DNA of 64,000 nt, taken from the NCBI RefSeq assembly GCF_020405225.1, contig NZ_CP084472.1, forward strand, positions 1,860,001-1,924,000. The letters are read 5' to 3'. Positions within the stretch are counted from its first letter, which is position 1. Each line of letters starts with the position of its first letter. The translations under genes were made by a program, and so were the position numbers. This stretch comes from Natrinema sp. DC36 (GTDB lineage: Archaea; Halobacteriota; Halobacteria; Halobacteriales; Natrialbaceae). Under the pieces are notes generated by a model, which worked only from the letters and a program-made list of their open reading frames with translations, did not search any database and was not told where the DNA came from. This document shows, piece after piece, positions 8,709 to 18,367 of the stretch.

Positions 8709-9237
8709 CGGCGGACCGCAATCCGATCCAATCCGTCGTGTCGCGTTGGTCGCCCGGAGCAATCAGGTGCACCCTTTATGCAGTGGCGAACACCTAGACT
8801 ACTTGGAGGGTATCGGTCGATACCCACGAAATCGGTGACCACGTCACCGTAACTCGATCGCCACAGTGACCCTCCACGTTCGATTCCGACATCGGTCGAG
8901 TACGGGTCGTCACGACCGACGCCGCGTGGATTCGAGACTACGGGGGTGGTTTCGCGTCCTGCGGCCTCGAGACCCCTACTCGAGTCCGATCGGTCGGGTC
9001 GTCCGCTGTTCGGAGGCGGCACTCACTGCTCGGAGACGGCGCTCTATACCGGAGACCGGTAGGATCACCATCTCGAGACGGACGGTCGAGTACAACGAAT
9101 CGACGCGCGAGCCCGGCGACTCGACTGCGCCGTGTCGCGCGGCAAATCGACTGGAACGATTCGAAATACGAGGGAAGAGGGAGGATTCGAACGCGTGCGG
9201 CGTCAGTCGCGTCTGAGTCTGGGTCGAATCTGCTGGG
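8709..9237. other. Gap between convergent glmU and glmS
   Basis: Frames here have biased, arginine-rich shadow composition and I see no gene. An 18-base perfect inverted repeat, gggtatcg-gt-cgataccc, lies at 8808-8825. Its place between convergent genes suits a terminator or a processing site. No T-run follows it. Confidence 0.4.
8808..8825. repeat. Perfect 8-bp inverted repeat with 2-base loop
   Basis: gggtatcg gt cgataccc is self-complementary over 16 of 18 bases. It lies about 100 bases after the glmU stop and 410 bases past the glmS stop. It is a candidate terminator hairpin for glmU or a protein-binding palindrome; sequence alone does not decide. Confidence 0.4.
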
Positions 9238-11049
9238 TCACTCGACGGTAACGCTCTTGGCGAGGTTTCGCGGTTTGTCGATCGGCCGGTCGAGGAGGTC
9301 GGCGGCGTGATAGGAGACGAGCTGAAGCTGGACGTTCGCGACCAGCCCAGCCAGATCGGGATCGGTGTCGGGAATCCGCAGGTGCTCGTCGGCCACCTCG
9401 ACGGCGGGGTGGCCGTCGGGACAGACCGCGATGACGGGTGCACCGCGGGTCTGTGCCTCCTCGGCGTTTTTCAGCGTCTTCTCGTCTTCCTGCCCGGTGA
9501 AGATCGCGAACACCGGCGTCTCGGGCGTGACCAGCGCCAGCGGTCCGTGTTTCAGTTCGCCCGAGGCGAAACCCTCGGCGTGCTCGTAGGTAATCTCCTT
9601 GAACTTCAGGGCCCCCTCGAGGGCCACGGGGAAGCCGAGCCCGCGACCGATGAAGAAGTACGCCTCGCTCCCGCTGTACCGGTCGGCGATCTCCTCGGCG
9701 TTCGAGTACTCGAGGAGGTCGTCGATTCTGGCGGGCATCGATTCGAGCGCCGGCAACAGCGACTCGAGGTCGGCCGACGGTTCGCCCTGGACGTCATCGG
9801 CGATGCGCTGGCCGAGCAGCGTGAGCATGACCGCCTGCGATGAGAACGTCTTCGTCGCGGCGACGCCGATCTCCGGCCCCGCGCGGATGAAGAGGGTGTC
9901 GTCGGCCTCGCGAGCGGCCGTCGAACCGACGACGTTAGTCACGGTGAGCGTGCGAGCACCCCCGGCAGCGGCCTGGCGGAGCGCGTTCAGGGTATCAGCC
10001 GTCTCACCGCTCTGGGTGACCGCGATCACCAGCGTGTCGTCGTCGATCGGCGGCGCGGAGACGCTGTACTCGTTGGCCAGCAACGCGGTCGAGTGCACCC
10101 CCGCCTGGTTCAGCGCGAGCGAGCCGTACAGGGCGGCGTGATACGAGGTGCCGCAGGCGACGAACTGGACGCTGTCGACGTCGTCGAACGTCCCCGGTTC
10201 GAAATCGGAGAGCGCGATCCGACCGTTCAGGGGGTCGATCCGGCCCTCGAGCGCCTGCGTCAGCGACGTCGGCTGCTCGTTGATCTCTTTGAGCATGAAG
10301 TGATCGTACTCGCCCTTCCCGGCCTGTTCGGGATCCCACTCGACCGTCTCGGACGTGCGCACGATCGGATTTCCCTCGAGGTCGGTGAACTCGACGCCGT
10401 CCTCGTCGACGATGACGACGTCGCCGTCCTCGAGGTAGACCACGCTGTCGGTGTACTCGAGGAAGGCCGGAACGTCGCTCGCGAGGAAGTACTCGCCGTC
10501 TTCCATCCCCACGACGAGCGGGGAGCCCTGCCGGGCCGCGTAGAGGACGTGTTCGCCCGACACCATCGCGGTCACGGCGTAACTCCCCTCGAGTTCGTCG
10601 ATCGCCTGCCTGAAGGCCGATTCGCTGTCGAACCCGGCGTCGAGGTAGTACTGGATGAGGTGCGGAATGACTTCGGTGTCGGTGTCGCTCGTGAACTCGT
10701 AACCGTTGCCGGCCAGTCGCTCCCTGAGTTCGACGTAGTTCTCGATGATCCCGTTGTGGACGACCGCGACATCCTCGCTCTCGTCCGTGTGAGGATGGGC
10801 GTTCGCGTCGGTCGGTGGCCCGTGCGTACTCCAGCGAGTGTGCCCGATTCCGACCGCTCCGTCGAGCGGTTCGCCGATCGATTCCTTTAGCTCCTCGACC
10901 TTCCCGGATCGTTTTTGGACGTTGATGCCGGAACCGTTCTGGACGGCGACGCCCGCCGAGTCGTAGCCCCGGTACTCGAGGTTCTCCAGCCCGGTCAGCA
11001 GCGGCTCGAGGGCGTTGCCGTCTCCGACGCGACCGATGATTCCACACAT
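9238..11049 (-). CDS. glmS: Glutamine--fructose-6-phosphate aminotransferase GlmS
   Basis: A 603-residue enzyme that makes glucosamine-6-P, the first step of UDP-GlcNAc synthesis. MCGIIGRVG gives the catalytic Cys2 of the class II glutaminase domain (residues 1-220), with GHTRWSTHG near residue 72. Two SIS domains follow: FVACGTSYHAALYG near 295 and FIGRGLGFPVALEGALKFKE near 465. The C-terminus KPRNLAKSVTVE is the expected conserved tail. Length and domain order are complete. It is convergent with glmU and not in an operon, so the three pathway genes here form separate transcription units. Confidence 0.95.
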   Translation of the reverse strand: MCGIIGRVGDGNALEPLLTGLENLEYRGYDSAGVAVQNGSGINVQKRSGKVEELKESIGEPLDGAVGIGHTRWSTHGPPTDANAHPHTDESEDVAVVHNGIIENYVELRERLAGNGYEFTSDTDTEVIPHLIQYYLDAGFDSESAFRQAIDELEGSYAVTAMVSGEHVLYAARQGSPLVVGMEDGEYFLASDVPAFLEYTDSVVYLEDGDVVIVDEDGVEFTDLEGNPIVRTSETVEWDPEQAGKGEYDHFMLKEINEQPTSLTQALEGRIDPLNGRIALSDFEPGTFDDVDSVQFVACGTSYHAALYGSLALNQAGVHSTALLANEYSVSAPPIDDDTLVIAVTQSGETADTLNALRQAAAGGARTLTVTNVVGSTAAREADDTLFIRAGPEIGVAATKTFSSQAVMLTLLGQRIADDVQGEPSADLESLLPALESMPARIDDLLEYSNAEEIADRYSGSEAYFFIGRGLGFPVALEGALKFKEITYEHAEGFASGELKHGPLALVTPETPVFAIFTGQEDEKTLKNAEEAQTRGAPVIAVCPDGHPAVEVADEHLRIPDTDPDLAGLVANVQLQLVSYHAADLLDRPIDKPRNLAKSVTVE

Positions 11050-11694
11050 CCGTTACTCACCACCCGTCGGGACGCTCGGACTGCTCGTGTGGTCCAGACA
11101 CGGGTTCGATTTTCGCCGACGGTATATCGGCTTGCCTCCCCCCGGACGCTGCGATAGAAGTATCGTGGAGGGCTGCTGACTCACAGCAACTGATCGAGAC
11201 GACGAACGGTACGCAACCATGAGAGGAATTCAAACCTCCTGAACCCATTACTATAGACGGACTACTGAGTACCGTAGTCAGAGGGTACTCCACCACTGGC
11301 TGTCGACCGCGGCGAACGTTGGCCTCGCAGTTGAACGGAACTGCAAACCGACATCGGACACGAACTGTCGATTTGGGACGCTCTCTCCACGGAAAACGTG
11401 CGACCTGTCCCATCGGTCTGAAAAGTACGCCGAACAAACAGGGAATCGGCGCTCGAGTATGGAGCGTCGAACGAGCGGTAGCGACTACCCAACTGACGTA
11501 GGAACGGAAAACAGTCGCCGCGGTTCGCAACGCGATACACAGCGATACGCCGGTATCCGAGCGGCGTTTGGCGACGCCGCGACCGCAGACTAGTTTCCGA
11601 ACCGGCACCCCGTCGAGACACGCGCGATGGGCCGACCTGCCGGGGCGGTGACTCGAACCGCCACACCTTTTGTGGTGGGCCGGGTTGTATGCGT
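11050..11694. other. Intergenic gap upstream of glmS
   Basis: This long gap separates glmS from the DUF5786 gene. Possible frames are rich in Arg/Ser/Cys, unlike haloarchaeal proteins, so I call none. gactac tgagtacc gtagtc at 11260-11279 is a short inverted repeat. The glmS promoter must lie at the left side, but no clear TATA box stands out. Confidence 0.35.
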
Positions 11695-11886
11695 ATGGGT
11701 TTTGGTAGCTACGATGAATCCGAACAACAAGAGCAGACCACGGACGACGAGGACGTAGAAGCCGTCAACGTCCACGAACACGAACACAAGGGGGAAATGT
11801 CGTTCGAATCCGACGTCTCGACGGACGAACTCGTCTCCCAATTGGGCTCGATGAAAGAAGACGAGTCCGACGACTCCGACGAATAA
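11695..11886 (+). CDS. DUF5786 family small acidic protein
   Basis: A 63-residue, very acidic protein starting MGFGSYDESEQQEQ, a start shared by the haloarchaeal DUF5786 family. It contains NVHEHEHKGEMSFES and ends in DESDDSDE. A second ATG two codons upstream exists (MRMGFG), but family members begin at MGFG, so I use 11695. The function is unknown. The HEHEH run might bind metal, but that is only suggested by composition. It stands alone between long intergenic stretches. Confidence 0.8.
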   Translation: MGFGSYDESEQQEQTTDDEDVEAVNVHEHEHKGEMSFESDVSTDELVSQLGSMKEDESDDSDE

Positions 11887-12072
11887 CGTCCCGACCGTAA
11901 CGGACACGATACTGGTCTGACCGTCCACGATCGACGGCGATCGCTCGCTCGTCGTCGAACGCCATCGATCCGATCACAGATTCGTTTTTTCTCGAACCGT
12001 GGCTCGAGCCGTCGAGTCGACCGAAACGAGTGGGTACTCGACAGATCTCCGTATTGATAGCCGATCCGTCGG

Positions 12073-12882
12073 TCAGCAGAGCATCGCGGAACAGAGTTCG
12101 CCGATCGCTCGCCGCAGTCGCTGGGAGACGGCCGACTTCGAGACGTCGAGTCGATCCGCGAGTTCGTTCTGGGAGATGCCACGCGGCACGTCGAAATAGC
12201 CCTCCTCGTAGGCGACGGTGAGCAGTTCCTGCTGTTTCGCCGTCAGCGCGACGACGCCGTCGTCACCGTCGTCTGAGACGCACAGATGATCGACGGTGAC
12301 CGAAATTCCGCGCTCGCGACAGTAGTCGTTGAACGCGACGAGTCGATCCCGGTCGGCGAACCGAAGCTGTACCTGCCAGCCGTCTCGAGAACTCGAGAGG
12401 TCGAGCAGGCGGCCGCCGACGTCGGCGATCTCGGCGGTGAACGTCGTCGCGCGGTCGGTACGCGTGACCCGGTAGACTCGTCTGTCGGGGTAGCGATCGA
12501 CGAGGACGGGGTCCGTGACCGTCGGATCCGTCTCGAGGGCGGTTTCGAACGCGTCGAACACGGTGCCGTAGACGGTGACGAACACGAGCGTCCGACCCGG
12601 CTCGACGGTGGTCCAGTAGTCTGGTTCGACGGTGACGTCCGACGCGTGCCGAATCGTCGGGCGCAAGAACAGTTCCGGGTGATCGAGTCGAAGCTGGGCG
12701 ACGATTCCGCCGTCGGCTTCCGATCGAACGCCCGACCGGTCACCGGTCGCGTCGCTGATCGATTCGAGAGGGTCCTCGGCGTCGGTGACTCCCTCGACAC
12801 CCGTCTCTGGATCGGCATCAGTGACTTCCTCGACGCCCTCCTCGGCGTCGGCGATATCGATGCTCACGAATTCATCCGCCAT
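12073..12882 (-). CDS. HTH_10 (bacterio-opsin activator-type) transcriptional regulator
   Basis: A 269-residue protein. Residues 1-60 are acidic linker. Residues about 65-190 form a Bat-like N-terminal domain (AQLRLDHPELFLRPTIRH and following). The C-terminal helix-turn-helix of the HTH_10 family (PF04967) runs from about 205: LTAKQQELLTVAYEEGYFDV, PRGISQNELADRLDVSKSAV, SQRLRRA. This is the standard DNA-binding end of Bat-type regulators in haloarchaea. There is no PAS or GAF sensor. Its targets are unknown, and it lies 360 bases from a much larger Bat-type gene on the same strand, but not in an obvious operon. Confidence 0.85.
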   Translation of the reverse strand: MADEFVSIDIADAEEGVEEVTDADPETGVEGVTDAEDPLESISDATGDRSGVRSEADGGIVAQLRLDHPELFLRPTIRHASDVTVEPDYWTTVEPGRTLVFVTVYGTVFDAFETALETDPTVTDPVLVDRYPDRRVYRVTRTDRATTFTAEIADVGGRLLDLSSSRDGWQVQLRFADRDRLVAFNDYCRERGISVTVDHLCVSDDGDDGVVALTAKQQELLTVAYEEGYFDVPRGISQNELADRLDVSKSAVSQRLRRAIGELCSAMLC

Positions 12883-13244
12883 CCGGAGAGATGACCGGCG
12901 TAATTACGTCTTACCTCGAACGCACTCATCGAATGCCTCATTAGGAGCCGGAGACATGATCGTGGGCGCTATACACGGAAACGGACCGGGTTCGCCGCCC
13001 TATCTATATTCATCTATCAGAGTGTTGAACTTCCTCGGCACCGGCGGAAAGACGGTATTACGACTCGAACGGACCGAAGTAAGACCCGACCGAATCGAAG
13101 TAAGATGGAAATACCGGCGACGATACCGGGTGATGGGGCTCAGACGGACTGCTATCAGTCAGTTTCGACGCGACTGCGAACTGTCCTGCGGTCGCGCCGG
13201 TACATCGCTACGGTCGAGCCGGTACGTCGGGATAGCAAACTGTC
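12883..13244. other. Intergenic gap between two Bat-type regulators
   Basis: No convincing gene. Short direct repeats of gaagtaagacccgaccg/gaagtaagatgg lie near 13077-13105. The promoter of the 12073 gene should lie near 12900. Nothing else is seen. Confidence 0.35.
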
Positions 13245-16200
13245 TCAGTCGGCCTCGAGTTCGTCGAACAATAGCGCGAACAGTTTCCGCTGGCCCAGCC
13301 GGAGATGGCGACTGAACGTCGGCTGGGAGATCCCGAGCGAGTCCGCGACCTCCTCGCCGGTGTGCTCGCGCGGCCACTCGAAAAAGCCGCCGTAGTAGGC
13401 CGCCTCGAGCGTCCGACGCTGGCGCTCCGGGAGGTGCTGGCTCAGATCGTCGAACGGGCGCACCGGACGTGGTGATCGATCGCGTTTCCGCCGAGCGACC
13501 AGTTCCGTGCCGGGATGGGCCCGCTCGAGGTGCTCGAGGAACGAGCGAACGTCGACCGGGTCGCCGAGTTCGATCACGAGTCGGCAGCGACCGTCGGCCG
13601 GCGTGACGGATCGGAGGATCCCACCGTGCTCCGCGATCGCTCGCGCGACGGTGGGTTCCCGCAGGCCGATTTCGAGGACGGTCCCGCCGGTGTCGCGGTC
13701 GACGATCGAAATCGCGTCGACCGCCGACAGCGATCCGATCGTCTCTCGAATCGCATCCGAATCGCCACCGTCGACCGCACAGAACACCGTCGATCCGCCC
13801 GACGAGCGAGGGACGATCGCCCGCACGTCGATCGGTCGGCCGATGCCGCGAGCGATCGACGACAGCGCTTCGGCGTCGTCCCGGACGACGACCTCGAGTT
13901 CGGTGATCCGATCGGCGAGCAACGCGCGTTTCGTCTCGATCGCCCCGATCACAGTCCCGGCGATCGAGGCGAGGTGACGACAGGCGCGTCGGGTTCGATC
14001 GTCGAACGCCGACGGTCGGTCCGCGTACGCGGTCAGCGTTCCGTACCCGACCCCGTCAGCGGTGAGCGCCACACCGAGCGCGGACCGGAATCCTCGCTCG
14101 AGGAGCCGCCGTCGCCACGATTGGTCCTCGTTCGTGTGCTCGCGCCGATCGACCGAGAGGTCGTCGAGGACGACCGGTTCGCGCGTCGCGGCCGCCGCTC
14201 CCGTCGGCGCGCCGACGTCCGTCTGCAGGGGAACTGTCGTCGACTCGAGGAACTCGCCGTCGCGACCGGCCCACGTCGACGGGACCACTCGTTCGCGACC
14301 GTCGTCCGCGTGACCGACCCATGCGAGCGCTATTTCGCCGTCCGATTCGAGCGGATCCAGGGACACGATCGCCTCACAGAGCCGTCGTTCGACCGCCTCG
14401 CGCGTGTCGGCCGCCAGTATCGACTGCCCCGCATCCCACACCCGCTCCGTCCGCTCGACGACGGTTTCGAGGCGAGCACGCTCGTGCTGAGACGCCCGGA
14501 GGCCGTCGGCACGCTCGAGTGACTCGAGCGCAATCGTCGCGGCGTCCGTCACCGCCTCGATCGGATCCGACTCGAGTCCGTCGAACGCCATTGGGTCGGT
14601 ACTGGTCGCGAGGACCACTGCCCGAGTCCCGACCGAGACGGCGAGAACTCGCTCGGCACGGAGCCCGGTGCGCGCGAGGAGATTCTCGAACTCCGTCCGC
14701 TCGTAGACTGTCGATCTCTCGGTTTCCGGGTGAGCAACCGCTCCGTTTTCGTCCGGATGACCGACCGACGCCCCGTTCTCGAGAACGTCGGACAGCGGGC
14801 TCCCGGCGGGATCGATCGGCGGCGGCTCGAGCGAACGCTGATCGCCGCCGATGCGGTCCGCCGCCGCGACCGTCGCCGGACGAAGGCGGTCGTCATCGGC
14901 GCGATACCAGACGGCCACGTCAGCGCCGGCGAATTCCCGGATGGCACCCGTGGCGGCGTCTCGAACGGCCGACGGCGTCTCGGCCCGGCGGAGCGCGTCG
15001 AGCGCGCGTCGGATCGACGACAGGGCGGCCGCTCGAGAGTCGCGCCCGTCGCGGACGACACAGAGCGTTCGGTCGGGGTCCGAAAGCGGCGCGACGAAGA
15101 CGTCGACCGGCGGGGACGCGTCGGTCGCGAGAACACCCGAAACCGGTTCCATCCACCGAATGACCGGTGACCGAGCCCGCTCCCGAATCGTCGCCGCGAG
15201 GTCGTCCGCGAACACGTCCTCGAGTTCCCGTCCGACGAGCGCGTCCGCATCGGCGAGATCGAGCAGCGCCGGGTTCGCCAGCCGAATCGTCGTCCCCTCG
15301 AGGACGGCGATCCCGTCGTCGAGCGCGTCGACGACGGATTCGAGGAATTCGAGGCGGTCTTCGTTCACCGAGGTCGCGGCGTCGAGGGGATGTTCCCGCG
15401 CGTGGACCGAGACGCCGTCGTCGCCGGGGTGAACGGTCACGGTGAGCCGCTCCTCGAGCGGGGGAACGGTCGTTCCGAACGTCTCGGTCGAGCCCGTCGT
15501 CTCGGCCGCTCGAACGCCGTCGTAGAGCGCCTCGCTGAGGTCGTCCGGAAGGAGGCTCCAGACGACGGTTCCGATCGGATCGGCGCGGTCGCTCGAGCGC
15601 TCCGCAGTGCTCGTCTCGGGCCCGGTTCCCTCGCCGAGACCGGTATCGGTACCGGTGAACAGCGACAGCGCGGCGTCGTTCGCGTACCGGAGTTCGTCCC
15701 GCGGGCCGAGGGTGAAAAACGCGTCCGCGAGCCGGTCGACGCCCGCGCGAATCCCGTCGTCGATCGCCGAATCGGCCGCCGATCCCGCACCGGTTCTTGT
15801 GACGACGACCCCCTCGACGGTCGGATCCGCGAGCCGGTTCGCGAGGGTCAGTTCCGAAACGTTCCACGTGCCGTCGGCGTGGCCGAGCCGCGGCGTCACG
15901 CGTTCGGTCGTCCCGACCGGTGCGTCGGTCACGGAGGCGAGCGCCTCGCGAACCGCCGCTCGATCGTCCGGGTGAACGAGCCGGTCCATCGCCGTCCGCT
16001 CGAGTTCGGTCGGCGTGTACCCCAGCCGCGACTCGACCGTCGGCGTCGCGTACTCGATGTCGCCGTCGGCGTCGAGCACCCAGACGACCGCGCCGGCGCT
16101 CTCGAGGATCGATCGGTAGCGCCGATCGGATTCCGCCGCGGCCAGACGGAATCGCGCTCGCTCGGCCGCGTTTCTCACTCGAGCGGTCAGCACCGCCGGG

Positions 16201-16625
16201 GACTCGTCACGAGCGACGACGTCGCTCGCTCCCGCCGCGAGCGCGCGATCGGGGCCGTCGGCGTGGTCTGTACGGTGGGCGTCGTCTGTGCCGTCGGCGC
16301 AGTCAGCACGGTCTGAACGGTCGGCGTCGTCGCTATCGATCACGGCTACGATCGGCCGGTCGTCGGCTCCGGCGGCGAGGCGCTCGAGCAACGTTTCGCT
16401 CGGTTCCGATCGCCCGTCGTCGGCCGGGACGAACGGGCAGACGAGACAGTGTACCTCGCGCTCGGCGAGTCGCTCACGGGCCCCCTCGAGCGTCCGCTCC
16501 CTGAGTAGCGAACCGCCCTCGAACCGGGCGGCGAGCGTCTCCGTCGCATCGTCGGCGGCAGCGGAATCGCCGACGACCAGCACGCGAGGCGCGTCACCGA
16601 CGACGGTTGCGGTGCCGTCGCTCAC
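13245..16625 (-). CDS. Multidomain PAS/GAF/Bat-HTH_10 sensor-regulator
   Basis: A 1126-residue one-component regulator. It has a degenerate receiver-like domain (residues about 8-160) interrupted by a low-complexity Asp/Arg/His-rich insert (RSDRADCADGTDDAHRTD). PAS follows at about 170-290 (YRSILESAGAVVWVLDADGD), a second PAS at about 300-420, a third from VVDALDDGIAVLEGTTIRLA, then GAF domains (ALRRAETPSAVRDAATGAIR and RVWDAGQSILAADTREAVER). The Bat domain and HTH_10 close the protein: LPERQRRTLEAAYYGGFFEW, SLGISQPTFSRHLRLGQ. The phospho-acceptor Asp of a true receiver is not obvious. It probably senses a small molecule, redox state or light through PAS/GAF; ligand and targets are unknown. 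Confidence 0.88.
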   Translation of the reverse strand: MSDGTATVVGDAPRVLVVGDSAAADDATETLAARFEGGSLLRERTLEGARERLAEREVHCLVCPFVPADDGRSEPSETLLERLAAGADDRPIVAVIDSDDADRSDRADCADGTDDAHRTDHADGPDRALAAGASDVVARDESPAVLTARVRNAAERARFRLAAAESDRRYRSILESAGAVVWVLDADGDIEYATPTVESRLGYTPTELERTAMDRLVHPDDRAAVREALASVTDAPVGTTERVTPRLGHADGTWNVSELTLANRLADPTVEGVVVTRTGAGSAADSAIDDGIRAGVDRLADAFFTLGPRDELRYANDAALSLFTGTDTGLGEGTGPETSTAERSSDRADPIGTVVWSLLPDDLSEALYDGVRAAETTGSTETFGTTVPPLEERLTVTVHPGDDGVSVHAREHPLDAATSVNEDRLEFLESVVDALDDGIAVLEGTTIRLANPALLDLADADALVGRELEDVFADDLAATIRERARSPVIRWMEPVSGVLATDASPPVDVFVAPLSDPDRTLCVVRDGRDSRAAALSSIRRALDALRRAETPSAVRDAATGAIREFAGADVAVWYRADDDRLRPATVAAADRIGGDQRSLEPPPIDPAGSPLSDVLENGASVGHPDENGAVAHPETERSTVYERTEFENLLARTGLRAERVLAVSVGTRAVVLATSTDPMAFDGLESDPIEAVTDAATIALESLERADGLRASQHERARLETVVERTERVWDAGQSILAADTREAVERRLCEAIVSLDPLESDGEIALAWVGHADDGRERVVPSTWAGRDGEFLESTTVPLQTDVGAPTGAAAATREPVVLDDLSVDRREHTNEDQSWRRRLLERGFRSALGVALTADGVGYGTLTAYADRPSAFDDRTRRACRHLASIAGTVIGAIETKRALLADRITELEVVVRDDAEALSSIARGIGRPIDVRAIVPRSSGGSTVFCAVDGGDSDAIRETIGSLSAVDAISIVDRDTGGTVLEIGLREPTVARAIAEHGGILRSVTPADGRCRLVIELGDPVDVRSFLEHLERAHPGTELVARRKRDRSPRPVRPFDDLSQHLPERQRRTLEAAYYGGFFEWPREHTGEEVADSLGISQPTFSRHLRLGQRKLFALLFDELEAD

Positions 16626-16888
16626 TCAGCGGTCACCTCCAGTGCGGCCCGCTCCAGGTCTTGCGCCTCGTGTCGGTACCGTCCGGTCTGATCGGCCCCT
16701 GTTCGATGAATCGCCGGACGACCGGGTACCGGACGACCGAGAGTACGAGCCGAGCAAGCAGCCACGAAAGGGGGCCACGATACCGGCCGGATCGCTCTCT
16801 CGCAAGATAACTATGGATCTCGTACTCGCGCGTCGCGGGGGAGTAAGCGGACTAACCACCGGATTCGGAGGTCGTTATGACTGCACTG

Positions 16889-17311
16889 TTATGATCCCTC
16901 TCGAACCGTGAGAACCGGGGCCGGCGCGTTCCGGACGATCTCCTCGGCGACGCTGCCCGAGATGAGGTGATCGAGCCCGGATCGACCGGCCGTCCCGACG
17001 ATAATCATATCAGTCGGATTCGTCTCCGCGAAGTCGACGATCTGCTCCTGGGGGACGCCGTGGCGGACGTCCGTGGTCACGTCGACACCCTCGCGAGTCG
17101 CCGACTCCTCGGCTTCCGTAGCGGCCGCGGCGGCCGCCTCCTCCGGATCGTTCCGGAGGCGATCCTGCTGGTCCTCCGCGTGCGGGCCGTCCTCCGACAC
17201 CGAGAGGACGTGCAGGGTCGCGTCGAGTCGATTCGCGAGTTCGATCCCGTGCTCGGTCGCCCGACGGGCCGCGTCGCTCCCGTCCGTCGCGAGGAGTATA
17301 TCCTGATACAT
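16889..17311 (-). CDS. Universal stress protein, UspA family
   Basis: A 140-residue single-domain Usp. The N-terminal strand MYQDILLATDGSDAARRA carries the conserved Asp of the nucleotide site, and the end GTAGRSGLDHLISGSVAEEI matches the ATP-binding G-x2-G-x9-G-S motif, so it is probably of the ATP-binding subclass. I chose the internal start at MYQD because family members begin just before this strand. An upstream in-frame start would add 12 residues without homology. Usp proteins act in stress survival in the cytoplasm. It is a lone gene. Confidence 0.88.
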   Translation of the reverse strand: MYQDILLATDGSDAARRATEHGIELANRLDATLHVLSVSEDGPHAEDQQDRLRNDPEEAAAAAATEAEESATREGVDVTTDVRHGVPQEQIVDFAETNPTDMIIVGTAGRSGLDHLISGSVAEEIVRNAPAPVLTVREGS

Positions 17312-17392
17312 CGGTTGACTATCCGTTCGAGCGACGGTCGGATACATCCCTGACCTGCCGTTGCCTGCCGGCTATCGGTCAATCGAATTCCT

Positions 17393-17524
17393 TCAGAACA
17401 CCACCTCCCACCCGTGCCCGCAGTTCCGGCACTCGAAGCGACGGTTCAATCCCGCATCGGTCACCGAACGATCCGCTTCTTCTCCCGCCTCCTCGAGACA
17501 GTTCGGGCAACGATACCGGCTCAT
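17393..17524 (-). CDS. 43-residue zinc-ribbon microprotein
   Basis: Beginning at MSRYRCPNC, the frame gives 43 residues with CPNC near the start and CRNCGHGW near the end, two CxxC knuckles about 30 residues apart. This is a classic minimal zinc ribbon. A longer in-frame start 26 codons upstream would add residues with no zinc-protein character, so I use the internal ATG. Many such haloarchaeal proteins exist with mostly unknown roles. It is adjacent to, but not overlapping, the universal stress protein. Confidence 0.65.
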   Translation of the reverse strand: MSRYRCPNCLEEAGEEADRSVTDAGLNRRFECRNCGHGWEVVF

Positions 17525-17669
17525 GCGCTTCTCGAAGCACACAGTCGGACATAAAGAGGCGATTCGCTTCGGGATGATTGAGACAAATTCAGTCCGTTTC
17601 ACGCGGAATTCGGTCAGTCGATCGGACCGTTGAATTCCGGGCCGAATCGTCGCGCCGCGAACGTCGGCG

Positions 17670-18365
17670 TCAGAGCAACTCGAGAATCGCGTGATGCAAC
17701 TCGAAAACGACGATCGCCAGATACAGTTGCCCGATCCCGGCGGCGATCATCACGACTCCCGCGATCCGCTTGAGCAGACCGGAGTAGGCCGCGAGTCGGC
17801 CGGCACCGGCGACGAGTCCCATCCCCGTCGCGACGGTCAACGCGACCATGAGCACGACGACGGTACCGACGTACGTTCCCAGAAGGACCACCGCGTCGGT
17901 CGTCGACAGCGATAACGCGCGGGTGACGACGCTGATGAACAGCGGCGCGACGCAGCCGGCCGACGCCAGCGCGTAGCCGACGCCGAAGACCCCGAAGCCG
18001 AGCGTGCTCGAGCGGCGCTTCGGGAGCGGAATCGAAAGCGACGGCGCGCGCTCGAGGACGATCAACACGCCGAAGCCGATCAGGACGAAACCCGCGATGG
18101 CTTCGAACCACTTGATCGACGACAGCGTCGATTGACCGACCCAGAACGTCGCCCCGAGCAGAGCGGTGAACGTGACGAGGACGCCGAGTCCCGCGAGCAG
18201 GCCGCGGCTCAGCGCCCCGCCGAGCGACGCTCGCTCACCGTCTGTCTGACTCACGTAAAAGCCCACGTACCCCGGCAGGAGCGGATACGCACACGGGGAG
18301 AAGAACGTCGCGAGCCCGGTCGACAGCGCGAACACGATCGACGTGGTGCCCGTCGCGTCGACCAT
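17670..18365 (-). CDS. CcdA-type cytochrome c biogenesis / thiol-redox membrane protein
   Basis: A 231-residue protein with about six membrane helices, matching the CcdA/DsbD-beta family that moves electrons from cytoplasmic thioredoxin to extracellular thiol proteins. Key features are FSPCAYPLLPGYVGFY (Cys25) in helix 1 and ALASAGCVAPLF in the symmetry-related helix, giving the paired redox cysteines each followed by proline nearby. It starts 2 bases after the stop of the TlpA-like gene and so is the last gene of a SCO-TlpA-CcdA operon. The context suggests it keeps the TlpA-like and SCO proteins reduced. Confidence 0.87.
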   Translation of the reverse strand: MVDATGTTSIVFALSTGLATFFSPCAYPLLPGYVGFYVSQTDGERASLGGALSRGLLAGLGVLVTFTALLGATFWVGQSTLSSIKWFEAIAGFVLIGFGVLIVLERAPSLSIPLPKRRSSTLGFGVFGVGYALASAGCVAPLFISVVTRALSLSTTDAVVLLGTYVGTVVVLMVALTVATGMGLVAGAGRLAAYSGLLKRIAGVVMIAAGIGQLYLAIVVFELHHAILELL

Positions 18366-18367
18366 CC

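Noticed and set aside
11057-11608. 183-codon minus-strand open frame upstream of glmS
   Set aside because: Rich in Arg, Ser, Cys and Pro, lacks the acidic bias of haloarchaeal proteins, and no domain is visible; looks like chance frame in GC-rich DNA.
14321-15163. Long plus-strand frames opposite the large PAS/GAF regulator
   Set aside because: Arg/Pro-rich antisense shadows typical of GC-rich coding DNA; the minus-strand gene has full domain support.
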